Shown here piece by piece: positions 8,457-18,362 of a stretch of DNA of 64,000 bases. This DNA comes from Candidatus Anammoxibacter sp. (GTDB lineage Bacteria > Planctomycetota > Brocadiia > Brocadiales > Anammoxibacteraceae). Position numbers and translations under genes: made by a program. How positions within the stretch are numbered: position 1 is the stretch's first letter; every line of letters begins with the position of its first letter. Location: the NCBI GenBank assembly GCA_021777105.1, contig JAIQZQ010000085.1:33107-97106 (forward strand), in the 5' to 3' direction. The notes under the pieces are model-generated. The model was not told the origin of the DNA and ran no database searches. It saw nothing but the letters and a program-made list of their open reading frames with translations.

Positions 8457-10904
8457 TTACAGCGTGAAGTAGAATGTTGCGCCTTTCTCCTCTTCCGCGT
8501 TTGCCCAGATTCTGCCGTTGTGGCGGTTAATAACCCGGTTGGCCGTAGCCAATCCTATGCCGGTTCCCTCAAACTCCGCATTTGAATGCAACCTCTGAAA
8601 CGGCGCAAATAGTTTACCGGCGTAAGTCATGTCAAAGCCCGCTCCATTATCGCGCACAAAGCAAGCAGGTTTGCCGGCATTTTCCTCTACGCCAAATTCA
8701 ATTTGCGCTATCGGTTTCTTATTTGTAAACTTCCAGGCGTTTTGCAACAGATTTTCCAGCGCTATCCTTGCCAGGCGCTTATCGCATTTTGCGTTTATGT
8801 TATCCGTGATGATGACCTTCACTTTGCGTTCGGGCTCGCACTCTCTAAGCTTTTCTATTATTGTGTTGGCCAGCATGCTTAGATCCACCAGCTCCATTTT
8901 TATTTCACTTCGAGTAATGCGGGATAGCGTAAGCAAATCGTCAATAAGTTGGCCCATGCGTTGACTGGCGGCGCATACACGGTGAATATAGTCGGTACCC
9001 TGTTCATCCAGTTTGTCTATGTAATCTTCAAGCAAAGCTTCGCTGAAGCCGTTTATCGCCCGCAACGGCGCCCGCAAATCATGCGACACTGAGTAACAAA
9101 ACGCTTCAAGCTCCTTGTTGGTTACGGCTAGTTTGTCGGCAAGTTTTGATAGATCATCGTTATATTTTTTTTGGCTCTCTTCCGCCAGCTTGCGTTCGGT
9201 AATATCGCGAAATGTGCCTACGTAGAATGTTTCATCGCCTGAATCCACTTCGCTAACTATAACTTCCATGGGAAAAATCGCGCCGTCAGCTCGTTTGCCG
9301 AGCGCTTCATGATGGGAAACTCCTGATTTGTCGACCGGCATTGAAACAGGTTTGTTGAAAATAGCTTCCCCAATTCCATTTTTTAACCCCTGACCATCAA
9401 AAAGGATTGCGGCGGGCCTGCCCACTATTGAACCTTCAGGGTATCCAAATATTGATTCCCCTGCCGGATTGATGGAAATTATTGAAAGTTCATCCTTTAG
9501 AAATGTGACAATACCGTCTACAGCTGTTCTTATAATTGCGGATGTTTTTGCTTCAGCTTCCTGGAGGGAATTCATAACCCTGTTGTATAACTCGGCTATC
9601 TGTCCGATTTCCGTAAATGGTTCGACCGGAGCGCGCAAACTTAAATCATGCAACCTCGCCTGCTTGTCCATTACAGTGAGCAAATCTAATATTTCAGTGC
9701 TCTCTTTGTGCTCTGCGACATTTAGCCCTATATGCTCCTGTTCCTCGGTTACTCGCAATGGGAAAAAACGATTAATAATTGAAAGCAACAAATAAACCAG
9801 CCCAAAAGAGAGGATAAAGCAAACCACGCAACCCAAAACCTGAATCTGAAGTTGCTTTAGCCATGACAAACCCGTGGCAATCGTTTTTGCGTTTCCAAAC
9901 AAAGCAACTGAAATAGCTCCCCAGGCCCCGGCTGCCCCATGCACTGAAATGACGCCTACTACATCATCTATTCGCAACCGTTCCAATAAAAGTCTTGCGC
10001 TCAGCATAATAATTGCCCCTATTGCTCCGATAATGATCGCAAATACAGGGTCAACTGCATTGCTGCTTGCCGTAATCGCGACTAATCCGGCCAAACCGCC
10101 TCCCATTACCAGTTCAACTGCGGGATATCGAAACAAAAACCACCCCAGCGCCAACGCGCTCCCGATTCCCGCCGCTCCCGCCAGTATTGTGTTTACTATG
10201 ATCCCCGGAACGTTTTCCGTCATTGCAAAAGCGCTGCCACCGTTAAACCCAAGCCACCCAAACCAAAGAAGCAATACCCCCAACATCGACATTGGAAGGT
10301 TGCATCCAGGAATCTTTTTAGATTTTGCGCCGTCTTTAGGAAACCGGCCTTGCCGCGGCCCTATTACCAATGCCGCCGCCAGCGCCGCCCAACCTCCCAA
10401 ACTATGCACAACTGATGAGCCCGCAAAATCCACAAATCCAAGCTTGGCAAGCCAGCCCTCTGCTCCGCCAAACAGGCCTCCCCACGCCCAATGCCCAAAA
10501 ACAGGGTATATAAAGGCCGAAACAATTATAGTCGCTATTAAATAGCCGCTAAATCGCATCCGCTCGGCAACCGCTCCGGAAATAATGGTCACCGCCGTGC
10601 CGCAAAACATCATTTGGAATAAAAAAACAGAGCTAAACCATGGTTCCGCATTTTCAAAGGAGACAAAAAAATGAGTCGATCCTATAATGCCGCTATTGCC
10701 GGCGCCAAACATCAACGCAAAACCAAACATCCAGTAAATAATAACGCAGATTCCCAGATCAGCTATATTTTTTATGGCGACATTGATCGAATTCTTGGCT
10801 CGCGTCATACCCGCCTCAAGGCAAAGAAAGCCGGGTTGCATCATAAATACCATGCCTGCGGTTATCAAAACCCAAAAGATGTCGCTTAAAGATTTGTCTA
10901 TCAT
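8457..10904 (-). CDS. Ammonium transporter-PAS-histidine kinase fusion
   Basis: This 815-aa protein joins a complete Amt/MEP channel (about residues 1-390, eleven predicted membrane helices) to a PAS domain (about 450-570) and a HisKA/HATPase kinase (SVSHDLRAPLRAI near 608; DNGAGF and GTGIGLATANRVI). Both pore histidines appear to be present (SVVHSLGGW and SVHGAAGAW), so the channel may still bind or pass ammonium. The same architecture is known from an ammonium sensor kinase of anammox bacteria. The likely role is to sense external ammonium and phosphorylate the receivers encoded downstream. Start: ATG 10904 has AAGGA at good spacing; ATG 10910 is too close to it. No separate PII gene is adjacent. 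Confidence 0.92.
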   Translation of the reverse strand: MIDKSLSDIFWVLITAGMVFMMQPGFLCLEAGMTRAKNSINVAIKNIADLGICVIIYWMFGFALMFGAGNSGIIGSTHFFVSFENAEPWFSSVFLFQMMFCGTAVTIISGAVAERMRFSGYLIATIIVSAFIYPVFGHWAWGGLFGGAEGWLAKLGFVDFAGSSVVHSLGGWAALAAALVIGPRQGRFPKDGAKSKKIPGCNLPMSMLGVLLLWFGWLGFNGGSAFAMTENVPGIIVNTILAGAAGIGSALALGWFLFRYPAVELVMGGGLAGLVAITASSNAVDPVFAIIIGAIGAIIMLSARLLLERLRIDDVVGVISVHGAAGAWGAISVALFGNAKTIATGLSWLKQLQIQVLGCVVCFILSFGLVYLLLSIINRFFPLRVTEEQEHIGLNVAEHKESTEILDLLTVMDKQARLHDLSLRAPVEPFTEIGQIAELYNRVMNSLQEAEAKTSAIIRTAVDGIVTFLKDELSIISINPAGESIFGYPEGSIVGRPAAILFDGQGLKNGIGEAIFNKPVSMPVDKSGVSHHEALGKRADGAIFPMEVIVSEVDSGDETFYVGTFRDITERKLAEESQKKYNDDLSKLADKLAVTNKELEAFCYSVSHDLRAPLRAINGFSEALLEDYIDKLDEQGTDYIHRVCAASQRMGQLIDDLLTLSRITRSEIKMELVDLSMLANTIIEKLRECEPERKVKVIITDNINAKCDKRLARIALENLLQNAWKFTNKKPIAQIEFGVEENAGKPACFVRDNGAGFDMTYAGKLFAPFQRLHSNAEFEGTGIGLATANRVINRHNGRIWANAEEEKGATFYFTL

Positions 10905-11340
10905 CAACATTCCTTTTCAAATTGTTAGGCGGGCATAAACGGCTGCGCCGGCAAAAGATTAAACTATTTGTCGCTTTTGATGCCGCTGTATTCAATCTGC
11001 TCTGTTAGGGAACTGCGTTCAGGAAAATTTATTGCGTTTTTTTTAAAGAAAAATGCCTTATTTTAAGCGTTTAAACTAAGCTTTATTAAAAGCGCGCAAG
11101 TTCTTGCGTGGCTGCGCAAATATTTGCATGGTTGCGCAAAAACTTGCGCGGCGCATTATGGCGCGGCATATTGTACGTACGCTAGCTGCGAGTTGGAACT
11201 GGTTTTGAATATAAAAGTTAGGAAGCTCTAAACTAGAAATAAGCGCTTTTTATGCCTAAGCATTAAAATAATAGGAGTCTAATAAGCGCAAATAATATGC
11301 CAATGTGAATGGCTCTGATGGTTGTATGGATTGTTTTTGG
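10905..11340. other. Noncoding gap with TGCGCAA repeats
   Basis: No gene is supported here. At 11101-11160 three 20-base units follow each other with the pattern NNNTTGCRYGGNTGCGCAAA; the third is diverged at its end. The same TGCGCAA core is scattered in other intergenic regions (about 15964, 38783-38810, 40578-40611, 54365). The region should also contain the promoter of the Amt-kinase operon (reading left), which I could not define. Confidence 0.5.
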
Positions 11341-13527
11341 TTAGAATTGAATCTCTTTGTCGACATCTTTGCACATGTGGCATAAACGTAGTATTTTAAG
11401 CTCCTCATAACTGATTTGTCCGTCAAAAGCGTCTGAAACCGGCTTTAACAGCTCATGCCCAAGCTCATTAAATGTTTTAAGCACGGATGCCCGTTGCTCG
11501 GGGCTGATTGTTGATTGGCTCATTAAATTTTGAGTCTCAAGCGAATAGCCGGCGTCTATGTATTTATACAAATGGTCCAAAACTGTTGTCTGTTTTATGC
11601 CGAACTCTTCCATAATATCATTTATAGAGCTGCCGCTATTAAACAGTTCGCCTGTAATTATGTGCCGTTGTTTTTGCGATGATTTTAGCTCCGACGGCCG
11701 CGCTTTCTTTGGGGCTATTGCCGGATGTTCTTCAATTTGCCGCTCGTTGCAGTATGGGAGGATGATCCCCAGAAATTGTTCGCCGTATTTTTTGGCCTTC
11801 TCCTTTCCCACTCCGTGAATGCCCAACAAACTCTCAGCGGATTGCGGGAAAAATGTCGCCATCTCAATCAATGTCCTGTCCGGGAAGATTACGTAAGGCG
11901 GCACATTGCCCTCATCCGCCAAACTTTTCCGCTCCTTTCGCAAACTTTCAAACAGGGCAGTGTCATAATCCTTTGCGCTCTCCTTGCCTTTCGAGTAATC
12001 AGCCTTCTCCTCTTCAATCAAGCCCATTACCGTCTCCTCGTTTCTGAACACGGCGTAGGTCTTTTTTGTGAGCTGCAGAGTTCCATAATCAGAGTCCTGA
12101 ACCATTAAACCCTGTTGAATAAATTGCCGCGCCAGGTGGAACCACTGTTTTTTTGAAAACTCTTTCCCAATATCGTAAGTTGACAGTTTCTCATGGCCGT
12201 ACTTTAAAACTTTTTGCGATTTAGAGCCGCGCAGCACTTCGATAATGTGATTAACCCCAAACGTTTCGCCTGTCCGCTTAACGCATGAGAGAAATTTTTG
12301 CGCCGGAATTGAGATGTCCATAAGCTCCCTCTTGCCGGCAAGGCAATTGTCGCATATCCCGCAATTTTCAATATCGCAATCCTCGCCAAAATAGTTCAGC
12401 AAAGGAATGCGTCGGCAATCTGTTGTTTCGGCAAATCGCAGCAGCGCGTCAAGGTGCATGTTCGCGATACGCCTCTCATGATCCTCTTTTTTATTAATGA
12501 AATATTTTATCTTCTGGATATCCGCGTAGCTAAACAGCAAAAGGCAATGCGCCCGCAACCCATCCCTGCCCGCGCGGCCGATCTCCTGATAATAACCCTC
12601 GATATTTTTTGGCAGATCGTAATGTATTACAAAACGTATATTTGGCTTGTTTATGCCCATGCCGAAAGCGATAGTCGCCACTATAATCTGCGTATCGTCT
12701 TTGATGAAGCTCTCCTGATTTTGCATCCTCTCATCAGATGATAAACCCGCGTGGTACGGCCTTACCGAATAGCCCTCGCCTTTAAGGTCTTCATAAAGCT
12801 CGTCAACCTGCCTGCGCGAAAAACAGTAAATAATGCCTGAACTGTCCGGCACGGTTCTTAAAAAGTCGGTTGTTTGCAAAAACGCGTTGCTTTTTGGAAC
12901 AATCTGGAGGAATAGGTTCTCCCTGTTAAAACTTGCGATAAATTCATTTGAATCCGCAAACTTAAGGCTCTCCTTAATGTCTTTTTGAACCCTGGGAGTG
13001 GCGGTCGCAGTTAGCGCCACGCACACGGCTGAGGAGAAGCGGGACCTGATCTCAATTAGCTTCCTGTATTCCGGCCTGAAATCATGGCCCCATTCTGAAA
13101 TGCAATGCGCCTCGTCTATTGTCAAGCTATCGATCTGAATGGATGAAAGAAGCTCCATAGTCCTCGGCATAAACAACGTTTCAGGCGCAAGATAGAGCAT
13201 CTTTATATCGCCTCCGCGCAACAACGAAACATTGCGGTTGTACTCCCCGGATGACAATGAACTGTTCAAAAACACAGCCTTAACCCCAAGCGCGGTCAAC
13301 TGCTCAACCTGATCCTTCATTAACGAAATCAAAGGAGAAATAACCACCGTCAAACCGTCAAAAATAAGCGCAGGAATCTGGTAACAGAGAGATTTACCGC
13401 CGCCGGTGGGCATAATAGCCATAGTATCATTCTTCTTAAGAACATTTGCAATAATCTCCTTCTGAAGCGGCCTGAACTCATCATACCCAAACACACTCTT
13501 AAGCGTTGTTTTTATTTGATCCGTCAT
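11341..13527 (-). CDS. recQ: ATP-dependent DNA helicase RecQ
   Basis: RecQ unwinds DNA 3' to 5' in recombination and fork repair. The 728-aa protein has helicase motifs MPTGGGKSLCYQIPA (Walker A), DEAHCISEWGHDFRPEY (DEAH and aromatic loop) and IGRAGRDG (motif VI), a four-cysteine RecQ zinc site ending in CGICDNC, an RQC winged helix and an HRDC domain (about 520-590, PPYVIFPDRTL). A C-terminal extension of about 100 residues holds a helix-turn-helix-like stretch (SINDIMEEFGIKQTTVLDHL), also found in some longer RecQ proteins. GGAGG lies eight bases before the ATG. It starts 18 bases after the lyase gene, so the two are probably co-transcribed. Confidence 0.95.
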   Translation of the reverse strand: MTDQIKTTLKSVFGYDEFRPLQKEIIANVLKKNDTMAIMPTGGGKSLCYQIPALIFDGLTVVISPLISLMKDQVEQLTALGVKAVFLNSSLSSGEYNRNVSLLRGGDIKMLYLAPETLFMPRTMELLSSIQIDSLTIDEAHCISEWGHDFRPEYRKLIEIRSRFSSAVCVALTATATPRVQKDIKESLKFADSNEFIASFNRENLFLQIVPKSNAFLQTTDFLRTVPDSSGIIYCFSRRQVDELYEDLKGEGYSVRPYHAGLSSDERMQNQESFIKDDTQIIVATIAFGMGINKPNIRFVIHYDLPKNIEGYYQEIGRAGRDGLRAHCLLLFSYADIQKIKYFINKKEDHERRIANMHLDALLRFAETTDCRRIPLLNYFGEDCDIENCGICDNCLAGKRELMDISIPAQKFLSCVKRTGETFGVNHIIEVLRGSKSQKVLKYGHEKLSTYDIGKEFSKKQWFHLARQFIQQGLMVQDSDYGTLQLTKKTYAVFRNEETVMGLIEEEKADYSKGKESAKDYDTALFESLRKERKSLADEGNVPPYVIFPDRTLIEMATFFPQSAESLLGIHGVGKEKAKKYGEQFLGIILPYCNERQIEEHPAIAPKKARPSELKSSQKQRHIITGELFNSGSSINDIMEEFGIKQTTVLDHLYKYIDAGYSLETQNLMSQSTISPEQRASVLKTFNELGHELLKPVSDAFDGQISYEELKILRLCHMCKDVDKEIQF

Positions 13528-13545
13528 TATTTTCTTCCTCCGCGC

Positions 13546-14382
13546 TCAGCTCTTTGCGCTTTGCGTATTGTAACCAATCAGCTCGTAAAGCTCCTTGCGC
13601 GTAAACATACTCTCCACCAACGATTTTTGAGTTCCCTCCGACTTAATGGTATGAAGCGCGTCCTTAACCGTTTTCAGCATAAGCCTAAATGCGGTTAGCG
13701 GATAAATGACCATATTATATCCCATATCCTCAAACTCCTTAATCGTGAAATACGGCGTCTTCCCAAACTCTGTCATGTTAGCCAATAGGGGGGCCTTAAC
13801 CTCTTTTCTAAACAGCTCAAACTCCTCCTTTGTCTCAAGAGCTTCAGGGAATATTGCGTCGGCCCCGGCTTCTAAATAAAGATTTGCCCTTTCAATAGCC
13901 TTGCCCAATCCCTCAACCGCCTTAGCGTCGGTCCTTGCAATGATGAAAAAGTCAGGATCTTTACGCGCATCAACCGCCGCGTCAACTTTGTCCGCCATCT
14001 CCTTTGCCGAAACAAGAGTTTTACCTGAAAGGTGGCCGCACTTTTTCGGCATTATCTGGTCTTCAATATGAACGCCCGCTATTCCCGCTCGTTCAAATCC
14101 CTTAACCATCCGCGTCACATTCACCGCCTCGCCGAACCCCGTATCCCCGTCAATAACGCACGGTATATTTATTGCGTCCGCAATATATTCCGCCTGCGCC
14201 TGAACCTCGGTCAAAGTCAAAAGCCCAATATCCGGCATCCCCGCAACCCCGTTGACCAAACCAGCCCCTGAAATATAACAAGCCCCAAACCCAGCCTCCT
14301 CAACAAGCTTAGCCGTTATCGCATTAAACGCCCCAGGCATTGCAACAATACCCTCATCAATAAGTTCCCTGATTTTTTTCAT
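13546..14382 (-). CDS. prpB: Methylisocitrate lyase / PEP mutase family
   Basis: The 278-aa protein belongs to the isocitrate lyase/PEP mutase superfamily. It has the substrate loop DGDTGFGE, the metal-binding region VHIEDQIMPKKCGHLSGK (the KKCGH signature of 2-methylisocitrate lyase and carboxyPEP mutase), IIARTDA and IFPEAL. The expected reaction is cleavage of 2-methylisocitrate to pyruvate and succinate in propionate oxidation. The neighbouring MmgE/PrpD gene on the same strand supports the methylcitrate pathway, although no methylcitrate synthase is in the window. Oxaloacetate decarboxylase or a related C-C lyase activity is the alternative. Confidence 0.85.
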   Translation of the reverse strand: MKKIRELIDEGIVAMPGAFNAITAKLVEEAGFGACYISGAGLVNGVAGMPDIGLLTLTEVQAQAEYIADAINIPCVIDGDTGFGEAVNVTRMVKGFERAGIAGVHIEDQIMPKKCGHLSGKTLVSAKEMADKVDAAVDARKDPDFFIIARTDAKAVEGLGKAIERANLYLEAGADAIFPEALETKEEFELFRKEVKAPLLANMTEFGKTPYFTIKEFEDMGYNMVIYPLTAFRLMLKTVKDALHTIKSEGTQKSLVESMFTRKELYELIGYNTQSAKS

Positions 14383-14520
14383 AATTTATAAATCCGTTTA
14401 TCCGCACGTAACAAGGCTCCGGCCTTGTTACGCAATGTTCTAAGAGGTTCTGCCTCGGATTTGACAGATGCGCATGAAATAAATTTTAACGATAACACGC
14501 TCTGCTCTCTGCTCTCCTCG

Positions 14521-15882
14521 CTACGCTCTAACCGCCTTCATCAAATCCTCCACATTTGAAAGCTTCTCCAAGTTCCACACCATGCCAAACAGCTCATTTA
14601 CCTTGCCGTCGCAAATAACGCCATTATTGAGCGACCTGAATTTTTCCTCAATCTCAACATCTGAAAGCGCGTTTTTAGGGTGACCTTTTGGGTAATCAAC
14701 CGTTTCAGAAAAAGTTTCGCCGTTTTTCCCATTAATCTCAATAAAGCATGGAAACGATTCCGGGTACTGTTTATTATGATCCTCGTTCCTTTTAACCTTA
14801 ATCTTTTGGAGGAATTTTATTAATTCAGAATCGCTAATCCTATTTTCTGAAAATTGCTCAAGACCGACTTTGCCGTCAAACAGCGCCACCGCAACGCAGT
14901 AGGGGAGGCTGTGGTCAGCCGTTTCTCTGGTTTGCGGATTCCACTTCTCCTTCTCCCCCGCAATAATATCCACACACGCGTCATAAGTCTCAATATTAAT
15001 CTCATCAATATCGCATATCTCAATCTTATCTCTCAAACGCAACGTCGCCTCAACACCTGCCTGCGAATGGTATTCAGAAGGGTAGCGCTTTATATAACTA
15101 TCAAGAATCTTGAAATTGCCTTGCTTTCCGGCAAAACAATTCACATCAAGGTCAAACTCTCCCGTTACCTGTCTAAAAAATCCCATTTGCCCCTCAAATA
15201 TTTCAGACGGTCCGGTTATGCCGCCGCCGGCCAACATTGCCGCAAACACCCCGTTCCTTGCCGCGTTAGCCGCCGCGCAACCCTTCCACATCGAAAGCTC
15301 CCCGGCTCGTGTCTGCCTGAGCGTCACGTTTGGAGCAATGCCCAAAGCTATCGCGTGCTGCGTTTGCTCAACGGACAGTTTCATCAAGCGCGCCGCAAGC
15401 GCCGCGCTTGCTATTGAAACATACCCCACATGATCCCACCCCTTAGCCCTTAAAGAAGCAGCATCGCACAACCTGCACTGTATTTCATACCCAAGCGCAA
15501 TAGCGCCGATCAGCTCCTTGCCGCAAAGTTTTTCAGACTGAGCAATTGCCAGCGCCGCGGGAATGTTGTCGCTGGGGTGCGCCGGCTCTTTTGAAAGATA
15601 AGTGTCGTTAAAGTCCAGATATCTAAAAAGAATGCCCGTTGCAAACGCCGCAAATTCAGGCGATGCCTTATAATCCGTGCCCCATATAGAAGAACCCTCG
15701 CCTGTTTGAAATCGCCGTCCCATATCCCGCGCAACCATTGCCGGCTTGCAGTTAAAAGCTCCCACAGCGCACGCAAAACTGTCAATAACCCTCCGCTTAA
15801 CTTCATGAACAACACTATTGGGAAGAGCGTCAAAATCCAGAGTTACAGCATACTCCGCAATGTTTTGAGAAATTGTTTTCAT
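14521..15882 (-). CDS. prpD: MmgE/PrpD family 2-methylcitrate dehydratase-like
   Basis: The 453-aa protein matches the MmgE/PrpD fold: N-terminal helical domain with DFDALP and RRVIDSFACAVGAF, the SIASAALAARLMKLS and WKGCAAANAARNGVFAAMLA helices, and a C-terminal DHSLPYCVAVAL motif. PrpD dehydrates 2-methylcitrate, feeding the lyase encoded just downstream. The frame extends to 15969, but those 29 extra residues come from a noncoding CACAGATTACACAGATT repeat. The ATG at 15882 has GGAG at correct spacing. Some family members are itaconate-type decarboxylases, so the exact substrate is inferred from context. Confidence 0.83.
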   Translation of the reverse strand: MKTISQNIAEYAVTLDFDALPNSVVHEVKRRVIDSFACAVGAFNCKPAMVARDMGRRFQTGEGSSIWGTDYKASPEFAAFATGILFRYLDFNDTYLSKEPAHPSDNIPAALAIAQSEKLCGKELIGAIALGYEIQCRLCDAASLRAKGWDHVGYVSIASAALAARLMKLSVEQTQHAIALGIAPNVTLRQTRAGELSMWKGCAAANAARNGVFAAMLAGGGITGPSEIFEGQMGFFRQVTGEFDLDVNCFAGKQGNFKILDSYIKRYPSEYHSQAGVEATLRLRDKIEICDIDEINIETYDACVDIIAGEKEKWNPQTRETADHSLPYCVAVALFDGKVGLEQFSENRISDSELIKFLQKIKVKRNEDHNKQYPESFPCFIEINGKNGETFSETVDYPKGHPKNALSDVEIEEKFRSLNNGVICDGKVNELFGMVWNLEKLSNVEDLMKAVRA

Positions 15883-16477
15883 TTGAATTACTCCGATTTT
15901 AAAAAGAAACCACAGATTACACAGATTTAAAAGCAAAAGCATAAACCACAGATTACACAGATTGCGCAAATTTATGCCACTTGGCGGGTAGGGGAGGCTT
16001 CAGCCTCCCTTTTTATGATTCATTTTAAAAACAATATTAAAAAAACAGTTTATCACACACAGTAACCCAATGCAAACATCATGTAGTTCTTTAGTCCAAA
16101 AAGCTCAGAATAACGGTATATGCCCTGCATTGAACTAAAACAAGCGTAAAAATGATTAGATTCTTCAAATATCATCCAGAATTTTAACGTTTGCGCTACG
16201 TTATTAGCGCACGGCGCTCTGCTATTTTTATTTGCCTGTAATTGTCGGGTTTGATATAATTATAAACTTCTTTTTTGTATGAAAATGCAACATACGGTCA
16301 AATTGAAAATGAATACGTTAAAGAATAGAGACAGAAGAGAACTGTTTGGGGTAAGTGAAAGTCCAGGATAAACAATGCGTTCTGTAAGTTTAAGCCCCCA
16401 AATAACAACGTAAAAACATGGTTTACGAAATAGTCTAACAATGGCATTGCGCTGGACTGCAATTCCGGTGCGCTCCA
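15883..16477. other. Noncoding gap with short direct repeats and hairpin
   Basis: Two 20-base direct copies of AACCACAGATTACACAGATT lie at 15908-15927 and 15944-15963. They are followed by a perfect GGGAGGCT/AGCCTCCC hairpin (15992-16009) and a run of five T. These look like dispersed intergenic repeats. A 75-codon reverse frame at 16260-16487 has no ribosome site or recognisable motif and is not called. This gap marks the left edge of the accessory island. Confidence 0.5.
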
Positions 16478-16507
16478 TTGACGTCAATAAGTATGGTCAT
16501 TTAAAAT
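16478..16507 (+). promoter_or_regulatory. Promoter of the DUF262/HEPN/Dcm cassette
   Basis: TTGACG (16478-16483), a 17-base spacer and TTAAAA (16501-16506; TAAAAT one base on) make a good sigma-70-type promoter. Transcription would begin near 16513, only a few bases before the ATG at 16518, so the message may be almost leaderless. Confidence 0.5.
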
Positions 16508-16517
16508 AGTGGAAAAA

Positions 16518-17597
16518 ATGAAATCAAAAAGAGAAATTGAACTCGTTGAAGAAGAGATTAAAGAGAAACAAAAAATCATTGATTACCAGATAAGGGAATT
16601 TCCGGTTTCAGTTATTGTTGAGAAGTTTCAAGACATTGAAGATGAAAATGGAAAACTTGTTGATAAAAGTGAGCTGTTTATACCGGATTATCAACGTGAG
16701 TATGTATGGAGCGACAATCGCAAATCTAAATTTATTGAATCACTGCTTTTAGGTCTTCCAATTCCATATTTGTTTGTAGCTGATGTTCATGATGATGATG
16801 AAAATGAGGGAAGACTTGAAATTGTTGATGGAGCGCAAAGAATACAAACCTTATCTTCTTTTTTGCAAGGAGAATTAGTTCTTGCTAATCTTAAAAAACT
16901 AAAAAAATTGAATGGATTTGAGTTTAATGACTTATCAAAAGCAAGGCAACTTCGTTTTAATAGAACAACTTTGAGGATGATTGAACTTACGGAAAAAGCA
17001 GACGAAGAGGTAAGGCGAGATCTATTTGAACGGATCAATACTGGAAGTGAAATACTTACGCATATGGAGGTAAGGAAAGGAGCTCAGGGAGGAAGATTTT
17101 ATGAGTTAATTAGCAAATTGACTGAAATTCCTTTGTTTAATGAAGTTTGTCCCATTAGTGAAACTAGAGCTAAAAGGGCAGAGAAACAAGAGTTGGTTTT
17201 ACGGTTTTTTGCATATACAAACAACTATTTGAACTTCAAAAAAAGTGTGACACAATTTCTTGACAATTACCTTGAGGAAACCAACAAATTGAATGAATCT
17301 CAATTTAAGGAAGCGAAAAATGAATTTGTTAGGGTTTTGGAATATGTAAAAAAATATTTTCCCAATGGATTTCGTAAGTTTGAAACAAATACCTCTGTGC
17401 CTCGTATCCGATTTGAAGCCATTTCAGTTGGTGTTGCATTGGCTTTGAGAGAAAATCCCAATCTTGGAGCCCCAGATTTAGAATGGCTAACAGACGACGA
17501 ATTTTCAAGGCACACTAGGTCGGATGCGAGCAATTCCGTTCCAAAAGTTAGAGGGCGCATTGAATATGTTCGTGATCATTTACTTTCTAATAATTAA
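16518..17597 (+). CDS. DUF262 domain protein of a defence cassette
   Basis: This 359-aa protein has the DUF262 (ParB/GmrS-like) core: IPDYQREYVWSDNRKSKFIE near residue 55 and the nucleotide/nuclease motif EIVDGAQRIQTLSSF near 110, where the usual form is DGQQR. The N-terminus is charged and helical. No HNH/DUF1524 domain follows, so it is the GmrS-like part alone. In known systems such domains sense or hydrolyse nucleotides and gate cleavage of modified DNA. It leads a three-gene unit with a HEPN protein (12 bases on) and a cytosine methyltransferase. The ATG at 16518 is chosen; a GTG at 16509 is in frame. Confidence 0.8.
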   Translation: MKSKREIELVEEEIKEKQKIIDYQIREFPVSVIVEKFQDIEDENGKLVDKSELFIPDYQREYVWSDNRKSKFIESLLLGLPIPYLFVADVHDDDENEGRLEIVDGAQRIQTLSSFLQGELVLANLKKLKKLNGFEFNDLSKARQLRFNRTTLRMIELTEKADEEVRRDLFERINTGSEILTHMEVRKGAQGGRFYELISKLTEIPLFNEVCPISETRAKRAEKQELVLRFFAYTNNYLNFKKSVTQFLDNYLEETNKLNESQFKEAKNEFVRVLEYVKKYFPNGFRKFETNTSVPRIRFEAISVGVALALRENPNLGAPDLEWLTDDEFSRHTRSDASNSVPKVRGRIEYVRDHLLSNN

Positions 17598-17609
17598 TGG
17601 ACGCCGAAT

Positions 17610-18362
17610 ATGTTAGTTTCAGAAGAAGACAATTTGATTTGTCAGAGTGAAAGTCATCGCGCAACGGTTAAAAGCATTCAGGATACAAAACTCTATTTTG
17701 GGGAGAGAGTTGAAGAAATAGACGAATTTTTTAAATACCTTGAAATATTATCTGATAGGAAAACAAAAATTTCCCAGAATGATCAAAAGGTTTATTTGGA
17801 AAGAGATTTCCTGGCGATTTTAAAATCAAATGGGATTTTATTGTTGTATAACCTTATTGAATCAACTGTCAGATTTCTTATAGAAAACATCTTTCATGAC
17901 ATCGCTATTAAAAGATGCCATTTTGACGATTTAAATTCGACTTTTAAACAAGCCGTTTTTAAAAATCTGAAAGATGTTTCCCCTGAAAACTCTGCGCAAA
18001 AAATCTCACAGGTTTCATTTGATATTATTCAATTAGGACGTAATCCACAAAAAGATTATTCAGGAAATCTAGACATTCGAAAAATAAAGGATATTGGCCG
18101 GAAATACGGAATTGAATTACGATTCCCACCGCTTGAGTCAAATCAAAGAGTTCCTTATGAATTTGATGAAAACATCCTCATGGTAAAAAAAAGAAGAAAT
18201 GACCTCAGCCATGGAAATTTAACTTTTATTGAGTGTGGCAAGGATATTTCTTTAGAAGAATTGATTAAATACAAAAAAAGTACCGAATTTTCATTAAACT
18301 CGCTTTTAGGCGAAATTAAAAATTATATTTGTGAGCAAGGATATCTGAAAGAGAATGAGTAA
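17610..18362 (+). CDS. HEPN-domain protein (MAE_28990-like)
   Basis: The 250-aa protein is all-helical, with the HEPN ribonuclease-type motif R-x4-H near the C-terminus (KKRRNDLSHGN) and a conserved upstream helix LLYNLIESTVRFLIENIF. It resembles the MAE_28990/MAE_18760 group of HEPN proteins, which are often found beside DUF262 and DNA methyltransferase genes. The likely role is a toxic RNase or the effector of the cassette. It ends inside the methyltransferase gene (8-base overlap), which implies translational coupling. Assignment rests on the RX4H motif, fold pattern and context. Confidence 0.7.
   Translation: MLVSEEDNLICQSESHRATVKSIQDTKLYFGERVEEIDEFFKYLEILSDRKTKISQNDQKVYLERDFLAILKSNGILLLYNLIESTVRFLIENIFHDIAIKRCHFDDLNSTFKQAVFKNLKDVSPENSAQKISQVSFDIIQLGRNPQKDYSGNLDIRKIKDIGRKYGIELRFPPLESNQRVPYEFDENILMVKKRRNDLSHGNLTFIECGKDISLEELIKYKKSTEFSLNSLLGEIKNYICEQGYLKENE

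Noticed and set aside
9874..10545. 223-codon forward frame opposite the ammonium channel
   Set aside because: It is Pro/Ala-rich and a shadow of the GC-rich membrane coding sequence of the Amt domain.
11101..11160. Possible CRISPR or iteron array
   Set aside because: The three 20-base units have no spacers, diverge in sequence, and no cas or replication-initiator gene is near.
15883..15969. N-terminal extension of the MmgE/PrpD gene
   Set aside because: The extra residues are translated from the CACAGATTACACAGATT repeat, and the ATG at 15882 has a proper ribosome site.
16260..16487. 75-codon reverse frame with hydrophobic C-terminus
   Set aside because: No ribosome site and no recognisable motif; the region is repeat-rich noncoding DNA.
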